From: Paraburkholderia kirstenboschensis
GTDB lineage: Bacteria > Pseudomonadota > Gammaproteobacteria > Burkholderiales > Burkholderiaceae
Direction of reading: 5' to 3'
Length of the DNA stretch: 64,000 nucleotides
Assembly (NCBI RefSeq): GCF_904848585.1
Contig: NZ_CAJHCR010000003.1
Coordinates: 248,001-312,000 of the forward strand
A program made the translations under genes and the position numbers. Under the pieces are notes generated by a model that was given only the letters and a program-made list of their open reading frames with translations, did not search any database and was not told the DNA's origin. The stretch's first letter is position 1. Each line of letters starts with the position of its first letter. Positions 52,278 through 60,453 of this stretch are shown here, piece after piece.

Positions 52278-53951
52278 ATGAGCGACAAAACCTCTGGTAA
52301 GCGTGAAGATCTGCTGGCTGGCGGCAGCCGTCACCACCAGATCTTTCCCAGGCTGAACGACGCGCAGTTTGCGGTACTGGAACGATACGGCGAGCGGCGC
52401 AAGCTGAACGCCGGCGAGGTACTGTTCACCGAAGGCGATCGCCACATTCCGATGTTTGCGATTGTGTCAGGCACTATCGAAGCGACGCGCGGCAGCGGCG
52501 AGAACCTGCATTTTCTCGGTACTCACGGGCCCGGCAGCTTTACCGGCGAAGTCGGCACGCTTGCGGGGCGCGGTGCCGTGGCGTCTGCACGCGCAACGAG
52601 CGATTGCGAGGTCATCGTGATCGACGAGGAGTCGCTGCGCGCACTCGTGGTTGCCGAAGCGGAACTGAGCGAGACGATCATGCGCGCCTATATCCTGCGC
52701 CGCGTCGCGTACATTCAGGATCAAAACGGCGGCGTAGTCGTAATCGGCAGTTCCGGCTCTTTCCCGACACTCGTATTGCGGCACTTCCTGAGCCGCAACG
52801 CGCAACCGTCGGCATACTTCGACATTGCCGAGCATGAAGAGGCCAGAGCATTGCTCGACCGCTACGGCGCGACCGACGAAGATCTGCCGGTACTCGTCAC
52901 ATTGCAGGGCATTGTCCTGAAGCGACCAACGAATCGCGCCGTTGCGGACGCGATTGGCCTGAGCCCCGACAGATTGAATGGCGAGCGATTCGACGTGGTG
53001 GTGGTCGGCGCGGGACCCGCCGGTCTTGCGGCGGCCGTGTATGCGGCGTCGGAAGGGCTGAGGGTTGCGGTTCTAGACACCAAGGCGCCCGGTGGCCAGG
53101 CGGGCACCAGCTCGAAGATCGAGAATTACTTCGGCTTTCCGACCGGCATCTCCGGTCAGGCACTTGCGGGACGCGGCCTGTCGCAATGCCGGAAGTTCGG
53201 TGCGGAAGTAGGCGTGCCGATCGAGGCACTCGGTATCGAATGCGACAAAGGACAGCCTTTTCATATTCGCCTGAATTACGACGAGCATGTTTATGCCCGC
53301 GCCGTTGTGATCGCGACCGGCGCGCGTTATCGCAAGCCGGAGCTTGCACGCCTCGAGGATTTCCAGGGTCGCGGCGTCTATTACAGCGCGACGTTTATGG
53401 AAGCCGCTTTTTGCGGGAATGAAGAACTCGTGATTGTGGGCGGAGGCAATTCGGCGGGACAGGCAGCGGTCTTTCTCTCCGGATTTGCCCGCCACGTGCA
53501 TATCGTGATTCGCGGCGAAGGACTCAACGCGAGTATGTCCAACTACCTGATCCGGCGGATCGAAGCGGCGCCGAACATCACGGTTCACGTGCGGACGCAA
53601 ATCGTCGCGCTGAATGGTGAAGAACATCTCGAGTCCATTCAGTGGAACCAGCAGGGGCGAATCGAGGAAAAGGCTATCCGGCACGTGTTCCTGTTTCTCG
53701 GCGCGCAGCCAAGCACTGGCTGGCTTGGCGACTGCGTCGAACTGGACAAGAATGGCTTTGTGCTGACCGGTCCTGATGTCGCTCACAAGTGGACGTCGGA
53801 ACGCCCCGCGCATTTCCTCGAAACCAGCAGGCCGGGCATTTTCGCAGTGGGCGACGTGCGCAGCGGTTCGGTGAAGAGAGTCGCGGCGGCCGTGGGGGAA
53901 GGCGCAGCCGCAATTCAGTCCTTACACCAGTACCTTGCGCTCGACCCGTGA
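52278..53951 (+). CDS. cNMP-binding / thioredoxin-reductase-like flavoprotein without CxxC
   Basis: The 557-residue protein joins three parts. Residues about 25-140 are a cyclic-nucleotide-binding domain (LNAGEVLFTEGDRHIPMFAIVSGTIE). Residues 150-228 form a thioredoxin-like module with no cysteine pair (VVVIGSSGSFPTLVLRHFLSRN). Residues 236-557 are a thioredoxin-reductase fold with FAD motif VVGAGPAGLAAAVYA (242-256), GRTEFxxx-free pyridine motif VGGGNSAGQAA (387-397) and a C-terminal GD-type FAD strand (AVGDVRSGSVKRVAAAVGEGA). The disulfide site CATC of normal TrxR is SATF here (370-373), so it cannot reduce thioredoxin in the usual way. It converges on the stator pair 3 bases downstream. 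Confidence 0.85.
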   Translation: MSDKTSGKREDLLAGGSRHHQIFPRLNDAQFAVLERYGERRKLNAGEVLFTEGDRHIPMFAIVSGTIEATRGSGENLHFLGTHGPGSFTGEVGTLAGRGAVASARATSDCEVIVIDEESLRALVVAEAELSETIMRAYILRRVAYIQDQNGGVVVIGSSGSFPTLVLRHFLSRNAQPSAYFDIAEHEEARALLDRYGATDEDLPVLVTLQGIVLKRPTNRAVADAIGLSPDRLNGERFDVVVVGAGPAGLAAAVYAASEGLRVAVLDTKAPGGQAGTSSKIENYFGFPTGISGQALAGRGLSQCRKFGAEVGVPIEALGIECDKGQPFHIRLNYDEHVYARAVVIATGARYRKPELARLEDFQGRGVYYSATFMEAAFCGNEELVIVGGGNSAGQAAVFLSGFARHVHIVIRGEGLNASMSNYLIRRIEAAPNITVHVRTQIVALNGEEHLESIQWNQQGRIEEKAIRHVFLFLGAQPSTGWLGDCVELDKNGFVLTGPDVAHKWTSERPAHFLETSRPGIFAVGDVRSGSVKRVAAAVGEGAAAIQSLHQYLALDP

Positions 53952-53954
53952 CGT

Positions 53955-54647
53955 TCAATATTCCACGAGTATCGTAACGCGGCGATTCGCAGCATTGGCC
54001 GCCGCGTCGTTGCCGATAACCAGCGGAAAATTGTCGGCCCGGCCGATTGCGGCCATACGGTGCGCTTCAATGCCCTTGTCGGCGAAGAAGCGCACGACAG
54101 CCCCCGCACGAGCAGAAGACAGTTCCCAATTGGATTCGTATTTCGCCGTCGATATCGGCAAACTGTCCGTGTGCCCTTCAACCAGAACGTTGTTTCTTGC
54201 ACGCTCACGCAGTACCGTGGCGATCCGGTCCAGCACAGCGAACGATTCGGGTAAAAGGCGGGCATCGCCGGAATTGAACAGTACTTTCGCGTTAATCGCA
54301 ATTTCGACGCCTTGAGGCGTGTGCGAAATCGTGATCTGGCGGTTGTCCTGCAACGGTTCCAGCAATGAGAGAAGTTGCTTCTTCGCAGCTTCTTTTGCAT
54401 CCGGTGCGGTAACGGGCGGCTGCACGTCGACAGCCTCCTTCACCGGGTGATGCTGCAGCGTTTTTATTTGCAGCTCGCTGTTTTTAGCGAGTTGCAAAAC
54501 ATACAGCGCAAGAAAGAGCACCATGAGCGTGGTGATCAGATCGGCGTACGAAAGCAGCCAGCGGTCCGACTGCTCGCCGCTATCGTGACCGTCGTGATGC
54601 CCTGTCTTGTCCGTCGGGAGACGCTTGCTGCCAGTGGATGTGCTCAT
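53955..54647 (-). CDS. MotB/MotD-like OmpA-domain stator protein
   Basis: The 230-residue protein has one N-terminal helix with the conserved MotB Asp (DRWLLSYADLITTLMVLFLAL; Asp36). A short linker and an OmpA-type peptidoglycan-binding domain (about 110-225) follow with LVEGHTDSLPI, SSARAGAVVRFF and NRRVTILV. This is the size of MotD of Pseudomonas rather than E. coli MotB (308). Together with the MotA-type gene 45 bases upstream it should form a proton-driven stator unit. The adjacent cNMP-FliG-like gene and absence of other flagellar genes suggest a specialised or second stator. Confidence 0.88.
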   Translation of the reverse strand: MSTSTGSKRLPTDKTGHHDGHDSGEQSDRWLLSYADLITTLMVLFLALYVLQLAKNSELQIKTLQHHPVKEAVDVQPPVTAPDAKEAAKKQLLSLLEPLQDNRQITISHTPQGVEIAINAKVLFNSGDARLLPESFAVLDRIATVLRERARNNVLVEGHTDSLPISTAKYESNWELSSARAGAVVRFFADKGIEAHRMAAIGRADNFPLVIGNDAAANAANRRVTILVEY

Positions 54648-54692
54648 ACACGTGAGTCCGCCATGAATTGATGCTCGAGCATTGCCGAGCCA

Positions 54693-55457
54693 CTAGCCGA
54701 GCAGTTCGGCGGATCGTTCGCGCACGTCACCCGCCAGGCGCGTTTCGATGGTGTGCGGCGATTCCTTGCGCGAGATGGCGAGCAGGCCGTCGAGGTACAA
54801 ACGCCTGAAGCGCAATTCGCTGTCCACCTGCGCGCGGATCTTTCCATATAGCGGCAGAAACACGAGGTTGGCCAAGGCCAGGCCATACAGCGTTGCAACG
54901 AACGCGACCGCAATGCCCTGCCCCAGTTGCGACGGTTCCAGCATATGCCCCGTCACCTGAATGAGGCCCAGCACCGCGCCGAGAATGCCGAAGGTCGGCG
55001 CATAACCGCCCGCCTGCTGCCAGATTCGCGCGGCCGCCGTGTGATTGCGCTCATAGGCATCGACCTCGCGTTGCAACGCATCTTCGAGCACTGCGGTCGA
55101 TACGCCGTTTGCCAGCAACTCGAGACCTCGCTTGGCAAATGGGCTAATCCCGTTCGCGTCGATCGACTCGAACACCAGCATGCCGTTGAGTTTTGCCTGA
55201 TCGCCCCATTCGAGCAGAACGGAGAGGCTCTCGCGATCCACTTGCCGCGCTTTGACAAAAGCAAAGCGCAATTGCTTCACGCCGTCATAGAACCGCGCCC
55301 ACGTGTTCTGGATCATCACGGCCCCGAAGGTGCCGCCAAGCACGATGACAAACGCCTCCAACTGAAAGAGCGACGTGAAGTTTCCGCCCTCGAGCGAGAA
55401 GCCCGCGACGATCGCCGTCAGGCCGAACACTACGCCAAATATCGTCAAAAGATCCAT
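54693..55457 (-). CDS. MotA/MotC-like stator channel protein
   Basis: The 254-residue protein has four hydrophobic segments in MotA order: LLTIFGVVFGLTAIVAGF, AFVIVLGGTFGAVMI, then after a cytoplasmic loop of about 100 residues YAPTFGILGAVLGLIQ and GIAVAFVATLYGLALANLVFLPL. Both include the prolines that matter for gating in MotA (Tyr-Ala-Pro and Phe-Leu-Pro). Length and motifs match MotC of pseudomonads. It lies between the cNMP-FliG-like gene (89 bases upstream) and motD-like gene (45 bases downstream). Confidence 0.88.
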   Translation of the reverse strand: MDLLTIFGVVFGLTAIVAGFSLEGGNFTSLFQLEAFVIVLGGTFGAVMIQNTWARFYDGVKQLRFAFVKARQVDRESLSVLLEWGDQAKLNGMLVFESIDANGISPFAKRGLELLANGVSTAVLEDALQREVDAYERNHTAAARIWQQAGGYAPTFGILGAVLGLIQVTGHMLEPSQLGQGIAVAFVATLYGLALANLVFLPLYGKIRAQVDSELRFRRLYLDGLLAISRKESPHTIETRLAGDVRERSAELLG

Positions 55458-55546
55458 ACGTCCTCGCGACCGGCTACAGGAGCCTGCGAATTACAGTTAA
55501 ACGTTGAGACACTGCGCCCGGTCTTGCGGACCGGGCGCCGCAGGCG

Positions 55547-56857
55547 TCAGGACTCAGCCGGCGCAGTATTCGGCACGGGCGACTTCAGCGCTCGCACCGT
55601 GTCGAGGAACCGTTGCTCGATTTCGATGATCTCGACCGGGTCGATCTTGATCTCTCGACGCATGACCCACGACACCTCTTTCTTTCTCGCTTCCGTCATC
55701 ACGGATTGCAGGCGCTCGTCAATCGGCTGTCCTGCCGACGCGGATAGCAGTTTCGCGAGGTCATAGGTATCGAAAGCACTCACCGCTTCGAATAACGTGC
55801 GCTGATCGACGAACTCCAGGTCGTCGAGCGATTTCAACTCGCCTGCGCCACGCGCGCTGCGGCGCGAGAAGTAACTGAGACCCTTTTCCTCGACGTAGTT
55901 GAGTACCTTGGTCTTGCGGAAAGCGAAGATGTCCTCGGCGATCTCCGCGTGAGAGAGCTTGTTCAGAATCACTTTCCGGTCGACGCCGATCAGGGCCTCC
56001 AGATCGTCGAGTTCGATCAGTTCGAGTTCGCTGCTGATCGAAACGTCGAGATCGTGATCCGCCACCTGCTGCGCGCGTTCGGTAATTTTCACCGGGTCGA
56101 ACGTGATGAGCTGCCGGCCCGTTGCGCCGTCACTCGCGGAATAGCGACCAGACGTATTGTTCAGCCGCTCCGAGCGCCCCGCTTCAATGGATACGAGATT
56201 GAGCTTCTCCATGCGCTTGAGCATTGCCATCACATGCGGACGCGAATGGCCGGCAATCGCGTTGCATTTCTTGATGACTTCCGGAAGCGGAATCGAGATC
56301 TCCTCGTTTTGAGGACGGCGCGCGCGTCCATCGAATCTGTCGTTCGATTCGGCTCCGGCCATCAAGGAAAGAACGTGCGCGTAGGAGAGAACGCCGGGTA
56401 GGAAATCGGCATGTGTATTGGTCGCGAGAATATCGTCTTTCTTTTTGACGCGACGGATCATCGTGCGCACGATATGGCGCAGCAGCGGCGAGACACGCTC
56501 GAGTTCTTCTTCGACAATGCCGCCCGCGATGGCGGTGAGTTGACAGAAGCTTAGTGCCTTTGCGGTGTGTGCTCGCGGCTCGGGCGGCAACAACGCCGCT
56601 TCGCCGAAGAATTCGCCTTTGCCGAGCGTAGCCAGAATGACCTTTTTTTCGTCGCACTGGGTGGAGATTTCGACTTTGCCATCCGCAATGACGTAGATGA
56701 CTGCGTCACCCAGGAAGCCTTCTGAATAGATGACTTCCCCCGGAGCCGCCGTGCGCGTCCATGGCGTGCGTTGTTGGTTCAAGATTGGTACCCCCGATGA
56801 GCTTTTTTGTCCAGCGCGTGCCTTCTTCAAGCACGAGTCAGTTTGACGGTCTGACAT
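55547..56857 (-). CDS. cNMP-binding protein fused to a FliG-like motor domain
   Basis: In the 436-residue protein, residues about 35-140 form a cyclic-nucleotide-binding domain (AAPGEVIYSEGFLGDAVIYVIADGKVEIS, LGKGEFFGEAALLPPEPRAHTAKA). Residues about 185-228 look like a winged helix (IKKCNAIAGHSRPHVMAMLKRMEKLNLVSI). Residues about 280-425 resemble the FliG middle/C-terminal motor domain: LDDLEFVDQRTLFEAVSAFDTYDLAKLL, then a MTEARKKEVSWVMRRE helix and a PVEIIEIEQRFLDTV segment, matching FliG's DDR-x-IQ, VD-x-DLALAL and RxxE blocks. It is upstream of a MotA/MotB stator pair, the natural partner of FliG. No Shine-Dalgarno is evident. The FliG match is my reading of pattern and needs a profile search. 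Confidence 0.72.
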   Translation of the reverse strand: MSDRQTDSCLKKARAGQKSSSGVPILNQQRTPWTRTAAPGEVIYSEGFLGDAVIYVIADGKVEISTQCDEKKVILATLGKGEFFGEAALLPPEPRAHTAKALSFCQLTAIAGGIVEEELERVSPLLRHIVRTMIRRVKKKDDILATNTHADFLPGVLSYAHVLSLMAGAESNDRFDGRARRPQNEEISIPLPEVIKKCNAIAGHSRPHVMAMLKRMEKLNLVSIEAGRSERLNNTSGRYSASDGATGRQLITFDPVKITERAQQVADHDLDVSISSELELIELDDLEALIGVDRKVILNKLSHAEIAEDIFAFRKTKVLNYVEEKGLSYFSRRSARGAGELKSLDDLEFVDQRTLFEAVSAFDTYDLAKLLSASAGQPIDERLQSVMTEARKKEVSWVMRREIKIDPVEIIEIEQRFLDTVRALKSPVPNTAPAES

Positions 56858-57015
56858 ATTTCACTAGATAACGACAAGCCCATCCCAATCTTTAGTGAGG
56901 GCAAACGTGACGGCAATCGCGCAAACGTTTGCCGTTCGTACTGTCGGGCCCGATACGCGCTGCTGGATTTTCTATTTCTTCAGGCACGCGCCTGCAACGT
57001 CATCGGGTGGCCGCT

Positions 57016-57867
57016 CTAGCCCTTCGTCGCGCCGAATGTCAAGCCTGCGACGAAGTGCTTCTGCATCGCGAAGAACATCGCGACGGAAGGCAGTGCAGCG
57101 AGGATCGAGCCGGCGGAAACGAGGTTCCATGCGGTCGTCCATTGCCCCTTCAACGCCGCCACACCGACAGTGATCGGCGCGGCGTCGTCGCCTTGCGTCA
57201 GGCACAGCGCCCAGAAATAGTCGTTCCAAACGAAGGTGAACACGAGAATCGCCAATGCGGCGAGCGCGGGCCGTATCAGCGGAAGCACGATTCTGAAGAA
57301 CACCGTCCACTCGTTCGCACCTTCGATCCGCGCCGCCTCGACCAGTTCGAACGGCAACTGCTTGATGAAGTTGCGCAGAAAGAGCGCGCAAAAACCCGTC
57401 TGAAACGACACGTGAAAAAGGATCAGAGCGCTCACCGTGTTGAACACGCCGAGTTGCAACGACAGATCGCGCACCGGGATCATCAATACCTGCACAGGCA
57501 CGAAGTTGCCTGCGACAAAAGTAGCGAACAGCGAGGAATTACCGCGAAAACGGTAAATCGCGAGTGCAAAGCCGGCCATTGCGGCGAGTGCAATTGAACC
57601 GATTACTGCGGGCACGGTAATCAGCACGCTATTCCAGAAGTAATGCAACATCGGCGAAGTAGTCAGCGCCTCGCGATAATTGTCGAACAGCGCAAAATGC
57701 TTCGGCCATCCCCAGTAGTTGCCCTCGCTGAGTTCTTCACTCGAGCGTATCGACGTGACGAGCACTGCGATCATCGGTAGAAGCCAGATCAGCAATGCGA
57801 TCGGCAGCGTCAGTTTGTAGACGCGGCGCGTTGCCGGTTTCCACTTGTCGATTGGAATTGGAAACAT
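57016..57867 (-). CDS. Sugar ABC transporter permease, MalG-like
   Basis: ATG 57867 follows AAGGAGCCAACC. The 283-residue inner-membrane protein has six helices and the EAA loop EAARIEGANEWTVFFRIVLPLIRPALA, which docks the ATPase. It is last in the operon ATPase, galactosidase, binding protein, MalF-like, MalG-like. It forms the channel with the preceding permease. Confidence 0.9.
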   Translation of the reverse strand: MFPIPIDKWKPATRRVYKLTLPIALLIWLLPMIAVLVTSIRSSEELSEGNYWGWPKHFALFDNYREALTTSPMLHYFWNSVLITVPAVIGSIALAAMAGFALAIYRFRGNSSLFATFVAGNFVPVQVLMIPVRDLSLQLGVFNTVSALILFHVSFQTGFCALFLRNFIKQLPFELVEAARIEGANEWTVFFRIVLPLIRPALAALAILVFTFVWNDYFWALCLTQGDDAAPITVGVAALKGQWTTAWNLVSAGSILAALPSVAMFFAMQKHFVAGLTFGATKG

Positions 57868-57877
57868 GGTTGGCTCC

Positions 57878-58864
57878 TTATTGCTCGGCGCGCAGCATCC
57901 GCCGCAAGTGATAAACGATGTACACCAGCATGATGCCGAACAGCACGACAGCCACCGCCGCCGAATAGCCGATGCGGTAGTACTTGATTGCCTGGTCGTA
58001 CATGTAATAAGCGAGCACGGTCGAGCTTTCGAAAGGACCGCCGCCTGTCATCACCGAGATCAGATCGAAACTACGCAATGCGCCGATGATCGTGACGACG
58101 ATCGCCATAAAGGTGGTGGGCCGCAATTGCGGCAAGATCACATGCCACAGCATTGACCAGCCGCGCGCGCCTTCCATGCGCGCCGCCTCGATCTGCTCCG
58201 CGTTCAGCGAAGTAAGACCGGTCAGATAAAGGATCATGCAATAGGCCGTTTGCGGCCATAGTGCCGCGAACACGATGCCGAGAGTCGCATAGCGCGGATC
58301 GCCGAGTACTGGCACGCCGTGGCCGAGAATCACCGCGAGCAGGCCGAATGTCGGATCGTAGAACCACGAGAAGATCAGCCCGACCACCACACCGGACAAT
58401 ACGAACGGCGCAAAGAAGAGCGACTTGACAATCCGGATGCCGGCCACTGCCTGATTCAGATACAAGGCGACGGCGAGTCCCATCGGCGGTGCGAGCAGAA
58501 ACAGCAAGAGCCAGATAAGGTTGTTCTTCAGCGCCGTATAGAACGTCTGCGTATGGAACAACTCGGTGTAATTGGCGAGGCCGACGAAAGTCGGCTCCGT
58601 CATGCCGTCCCAGTTGAAGAAGCTCAGGCGTATGGTCGACAGAATCGGCCAGATCACATAAATGGCCACCATCACACAAGCGGGCGCGAGAAACAGAAAA
58701 GCTGCGCGTCGTTGACGCCGTGCAGTAGGCGAAGGACGGCGCCCGCGCGCCCGCATGTTCGGCGCGTGGCCACGCGTTGTGCCGCCGGGCGCAGGCAGCG
58801 ACGAGCCGCCCGGATCAGCGGGGCCGCCCACAGTGTGACGAGTGACGGACTGCGACAAAATCAT
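57878..58864 (-). CDS. Sugar ABC transporter permease, MalF-like
   Basis: ATG 58864 follows ACAGGAGA. The 328-residue protein has a long basic, Gly/Pro-rich cytoplasmic N-terminus (about 45 residues) then six helices starting AAFLFLAPACVMVAIYVIWPIL. The EAA loop is EAARMEGARGWSMLWHVILPQLRPT. It is separated from the binding-protein gene by the 49-bp hairpin array, which may lower its expression relative to the binding protein. Ten bases separate it from the second permease. Confidence 0.9.
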   Translation of the reverse strand: MILSQSVTRHTVGGPADPGGSSLPAPGGTTRGHAPNMRARGRRPSPTARRQRRAAFLFLAPACVMVAIYVIWPILSTIRLSFFNWDGMTEPTFVGLANYTELFHTQTFYTALKNNLIWLLLFLLAPPMGLAVALYLNQAVAGIRIVKSLFFAPFVLSGVVVGLIFSWFYDPTFGLLAVILGHGVPVLGDPRYATLGIVFAALWPQTAYCMILYLTGLTSLNAEQIEAARMEGARGWSMLWHVILPQLRPTTFMAIVVTIIGALRSFDLISVMTGGGPFESSTVLAYYMYDQAIKYYRIGYSAAVAVVLFGIMLVYIVYHLRRMLRAEQ

Positions 58865-58870
58865 TCTCCT

Positions 58871-59111
58871 GTCGACCAGAGTTAGTGCTTTAGCACTTAC
58901 TCTGGTCCCATGCAGAGCGGTCGACCAGAGTTAGTGCTTTAGCACTTACTCTGGTCCCATGCACAGCGGTCGACCAGAGTTAGTGCTTTAGCACTTACTC
59001 TGGTCCCATGCACAGCGGTCGACCAGAGTTGAAGCCTCAGCACTTACTCTGGTTCCATGCACAGCGGTCGACCAGTGTTGGTGCTTCAGCACTTACTCTG
59101 GTCCCATGCAC
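58871..59111 (-). repeat. Five tandem 49-bp hairpin repeats between binding-protein and permease genes
   Basis: Units start at 58871, 58920, 58969, 59018 and 59067, exactly 49 bases apart; the last is cut to 45 bases. Each contains a hairpin: arms GACCAGAGT and ACTCTGGTC enclose inner arms AGTGCT/AGCACT, about 14-15 pairs with a T.T mismatch and a TTTA-like loop. The first three units differ at one base; units 4 and 5 have diverged in the inner arms, while most outer pairs are kept. The array begins at the stop codon of the binding-protein gene and ends next to the ribosome site of the MalF-like gene. It has no unique spacers. Confidence 0.95.
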
Positions 59112-60364
59112 TACTTCTTGTAAATGCGCTTGCGCGTCTGCTCGAGTTGCGCGAGTACGCTGTCGAGCTTCGACGGATCGGAGACGAACTGCTGCATCCC
59201 CTTCATGCCTTCATCCGCCATTTCCTTCGTCATGTCGCGATCGTAGAACTGTGCAATGCCGCCTTTCGTATTAGCAAGAATCTGGAAGCCGATCTTGGAG
59301 ATCGGATCTTCCGGCTCGGGCGACTTGCTGTTCGCCGACAGCGAACCCAGACCGGCAGCAAGCTTCGCGCCGATTTCAGGCGTCTCGACAAACGCGAGGA
59401 ACGTGTGAGCGTCCGCCTTGTTCTTCGCCTTCGACGGAATATGCAGCGATTCGACCGGACCGTCTTCGGCGGTCGGCACGTTGGCGTCGATGATCGGGAA
59501 CTGGAAGTAGCCCATTTCCGGCTTCACATTCGGCGGGAAGCCTGCGGTGATGAAGGTGCCCATCAGCATCATCGCGGCCTTGCCCTGAAACAGGAACGGC
59601 TGCACCGAATCGAGATCGTAGGACAGGGAGTTGTCGATGAAATAGCCCGCGTCGATCAACTGCTTCCACGTCGTATAGACCTTCTTCACACGCGGATCGG
59701 TGTACGCAATTTCACCCGCCATCAGCTTCTGATGAAACGCATTACCATTCAGCCGAAGATCGAGATAGTCGAACCAGCCGGCGAGCGTCCATGCATCGCG
59801 GCCCGCTACGGCAATCGGCGTAATGCCGGCGGCTTTCAGCTTCTTGCAGTCGTCGAGAAACTGATCCCACGTTTTCGGTTCGCCGGAGATGCCGGCCTTC
59901 TGGAACAGATCCTTGCGATAGAACATGCCCCACGAGTAATAGACCGTAGGCGCCGCATATTGCTTGCCTTTATACGACGACGCTTCCTTCGTCGATGCAT
60001 ACATGTCGTTCCAGCCGTTCTTCGCCCAGTCGCCGCTCAGGTCTTCAAAAAGGCCGCGCTGTGCGTAATACGCCATGCGCTCGCCGTCATGCCAGTTGAC
60101 GATATCGGGCGCGACAGTAGAGAGCCAGCCGGGCAATTGCACTTTGTACGCTTCTTCGTCGATAAACGAGACTTTCACGTCAATGCCGGGATGCGTCTTC
60201 TTGAATTCGTCCACAACAAATTGCCAGACCGCGCGCTGACTCGCGCCCTTGAACGCGATATTCGCGGTCAGCGTTCCGGCCTGCGCGGTGCTGACGACAG
60301 AAGTTCCGAGAGCCGCCGCAGCGACCGCGAGTGCCAGCAGAACCTTGCGTGGTTTCATTTTCAT
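59111..60364 (-). CDS. Extracellular sugar-binding protein of ABC transporter
   Basis: ATG 60364 (MKMKPRKVLL) follows AAGGAGACAGGTAGC and gives a clean signal peptide (LALAVAAAALGTSVVSTAQA-GT, cleavage near 30); the longer in-frame start 31 codons upstream is rejected. In the 417-residue protein, mature features FKGASQRAVWQFVVDEFKKTHPGIDVKVSF and WHDGERMAYYAQRGLFEDLS fit family 1 carbohydrate-binding proteins. It would deliver sugar to the two permeases. The adjacent GH42 gene suggests galactosides. Five hairpins follow its stop and could stabilise its mRNA, giving excess binding protein. Confidence 0.92.
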   Translation of the reverse strand: MKMKPRKVLLALAVAAAALGTSVVSTAQAGTLTANIAFKGASQRAVWQFVVDEFKKTHPGIDVKVSFIDEEAYKVQLPGWLSTVAPDIVNWHDGERMAYYAQRGLFEDLSGDWAKNGWNDMYASTKEASSYKGKQYAAPTVYYSWGMFYRKDLFQKAGISGEPKTWDQFLDDCKKLKAAGITPIAVAGRDAWTLAGWFDYLDLRLNGNAFHQKLMAGEIAYTDPRVKKVYTTWKQLIDAGYFIDNSLSYDLDSVQPFLFQGKAAMMLMGTFITAGFPPNVKPEMGYFQFPIIDANVPTAEDGPVESLHIPSKAKNKADAHTFLAFVETPEIGAKLAAGLGSLSANSKSPEPEDPISKIGFQILANTKGGIAQFYDRDMTKEMADEGMKGMQQFVSDPSKLDSVLAQLEQTRKRIYKK

Positions 60365-60453
60365 GCTACCTGTCTCCTTGATTCCTTGATTTTGCGTCGT
60401 TGTCGTTACTTCATGGAATTCCGGCTTGCACATCGTCCCGCTACCTGTACCCG

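Noticed and set aside
56960..57015. Terminator after the MalG-like gene (CAGGC-ACGC-GCCTG)
   Set aside because: The stem is only five pairs and has no T-run on either strand.
58871..59111. CRISPR-like repeat array
   Set aside because: The five 49-bp units are contiguous, include their own hairpin and have no unique spacers between them; no cas genes are near.
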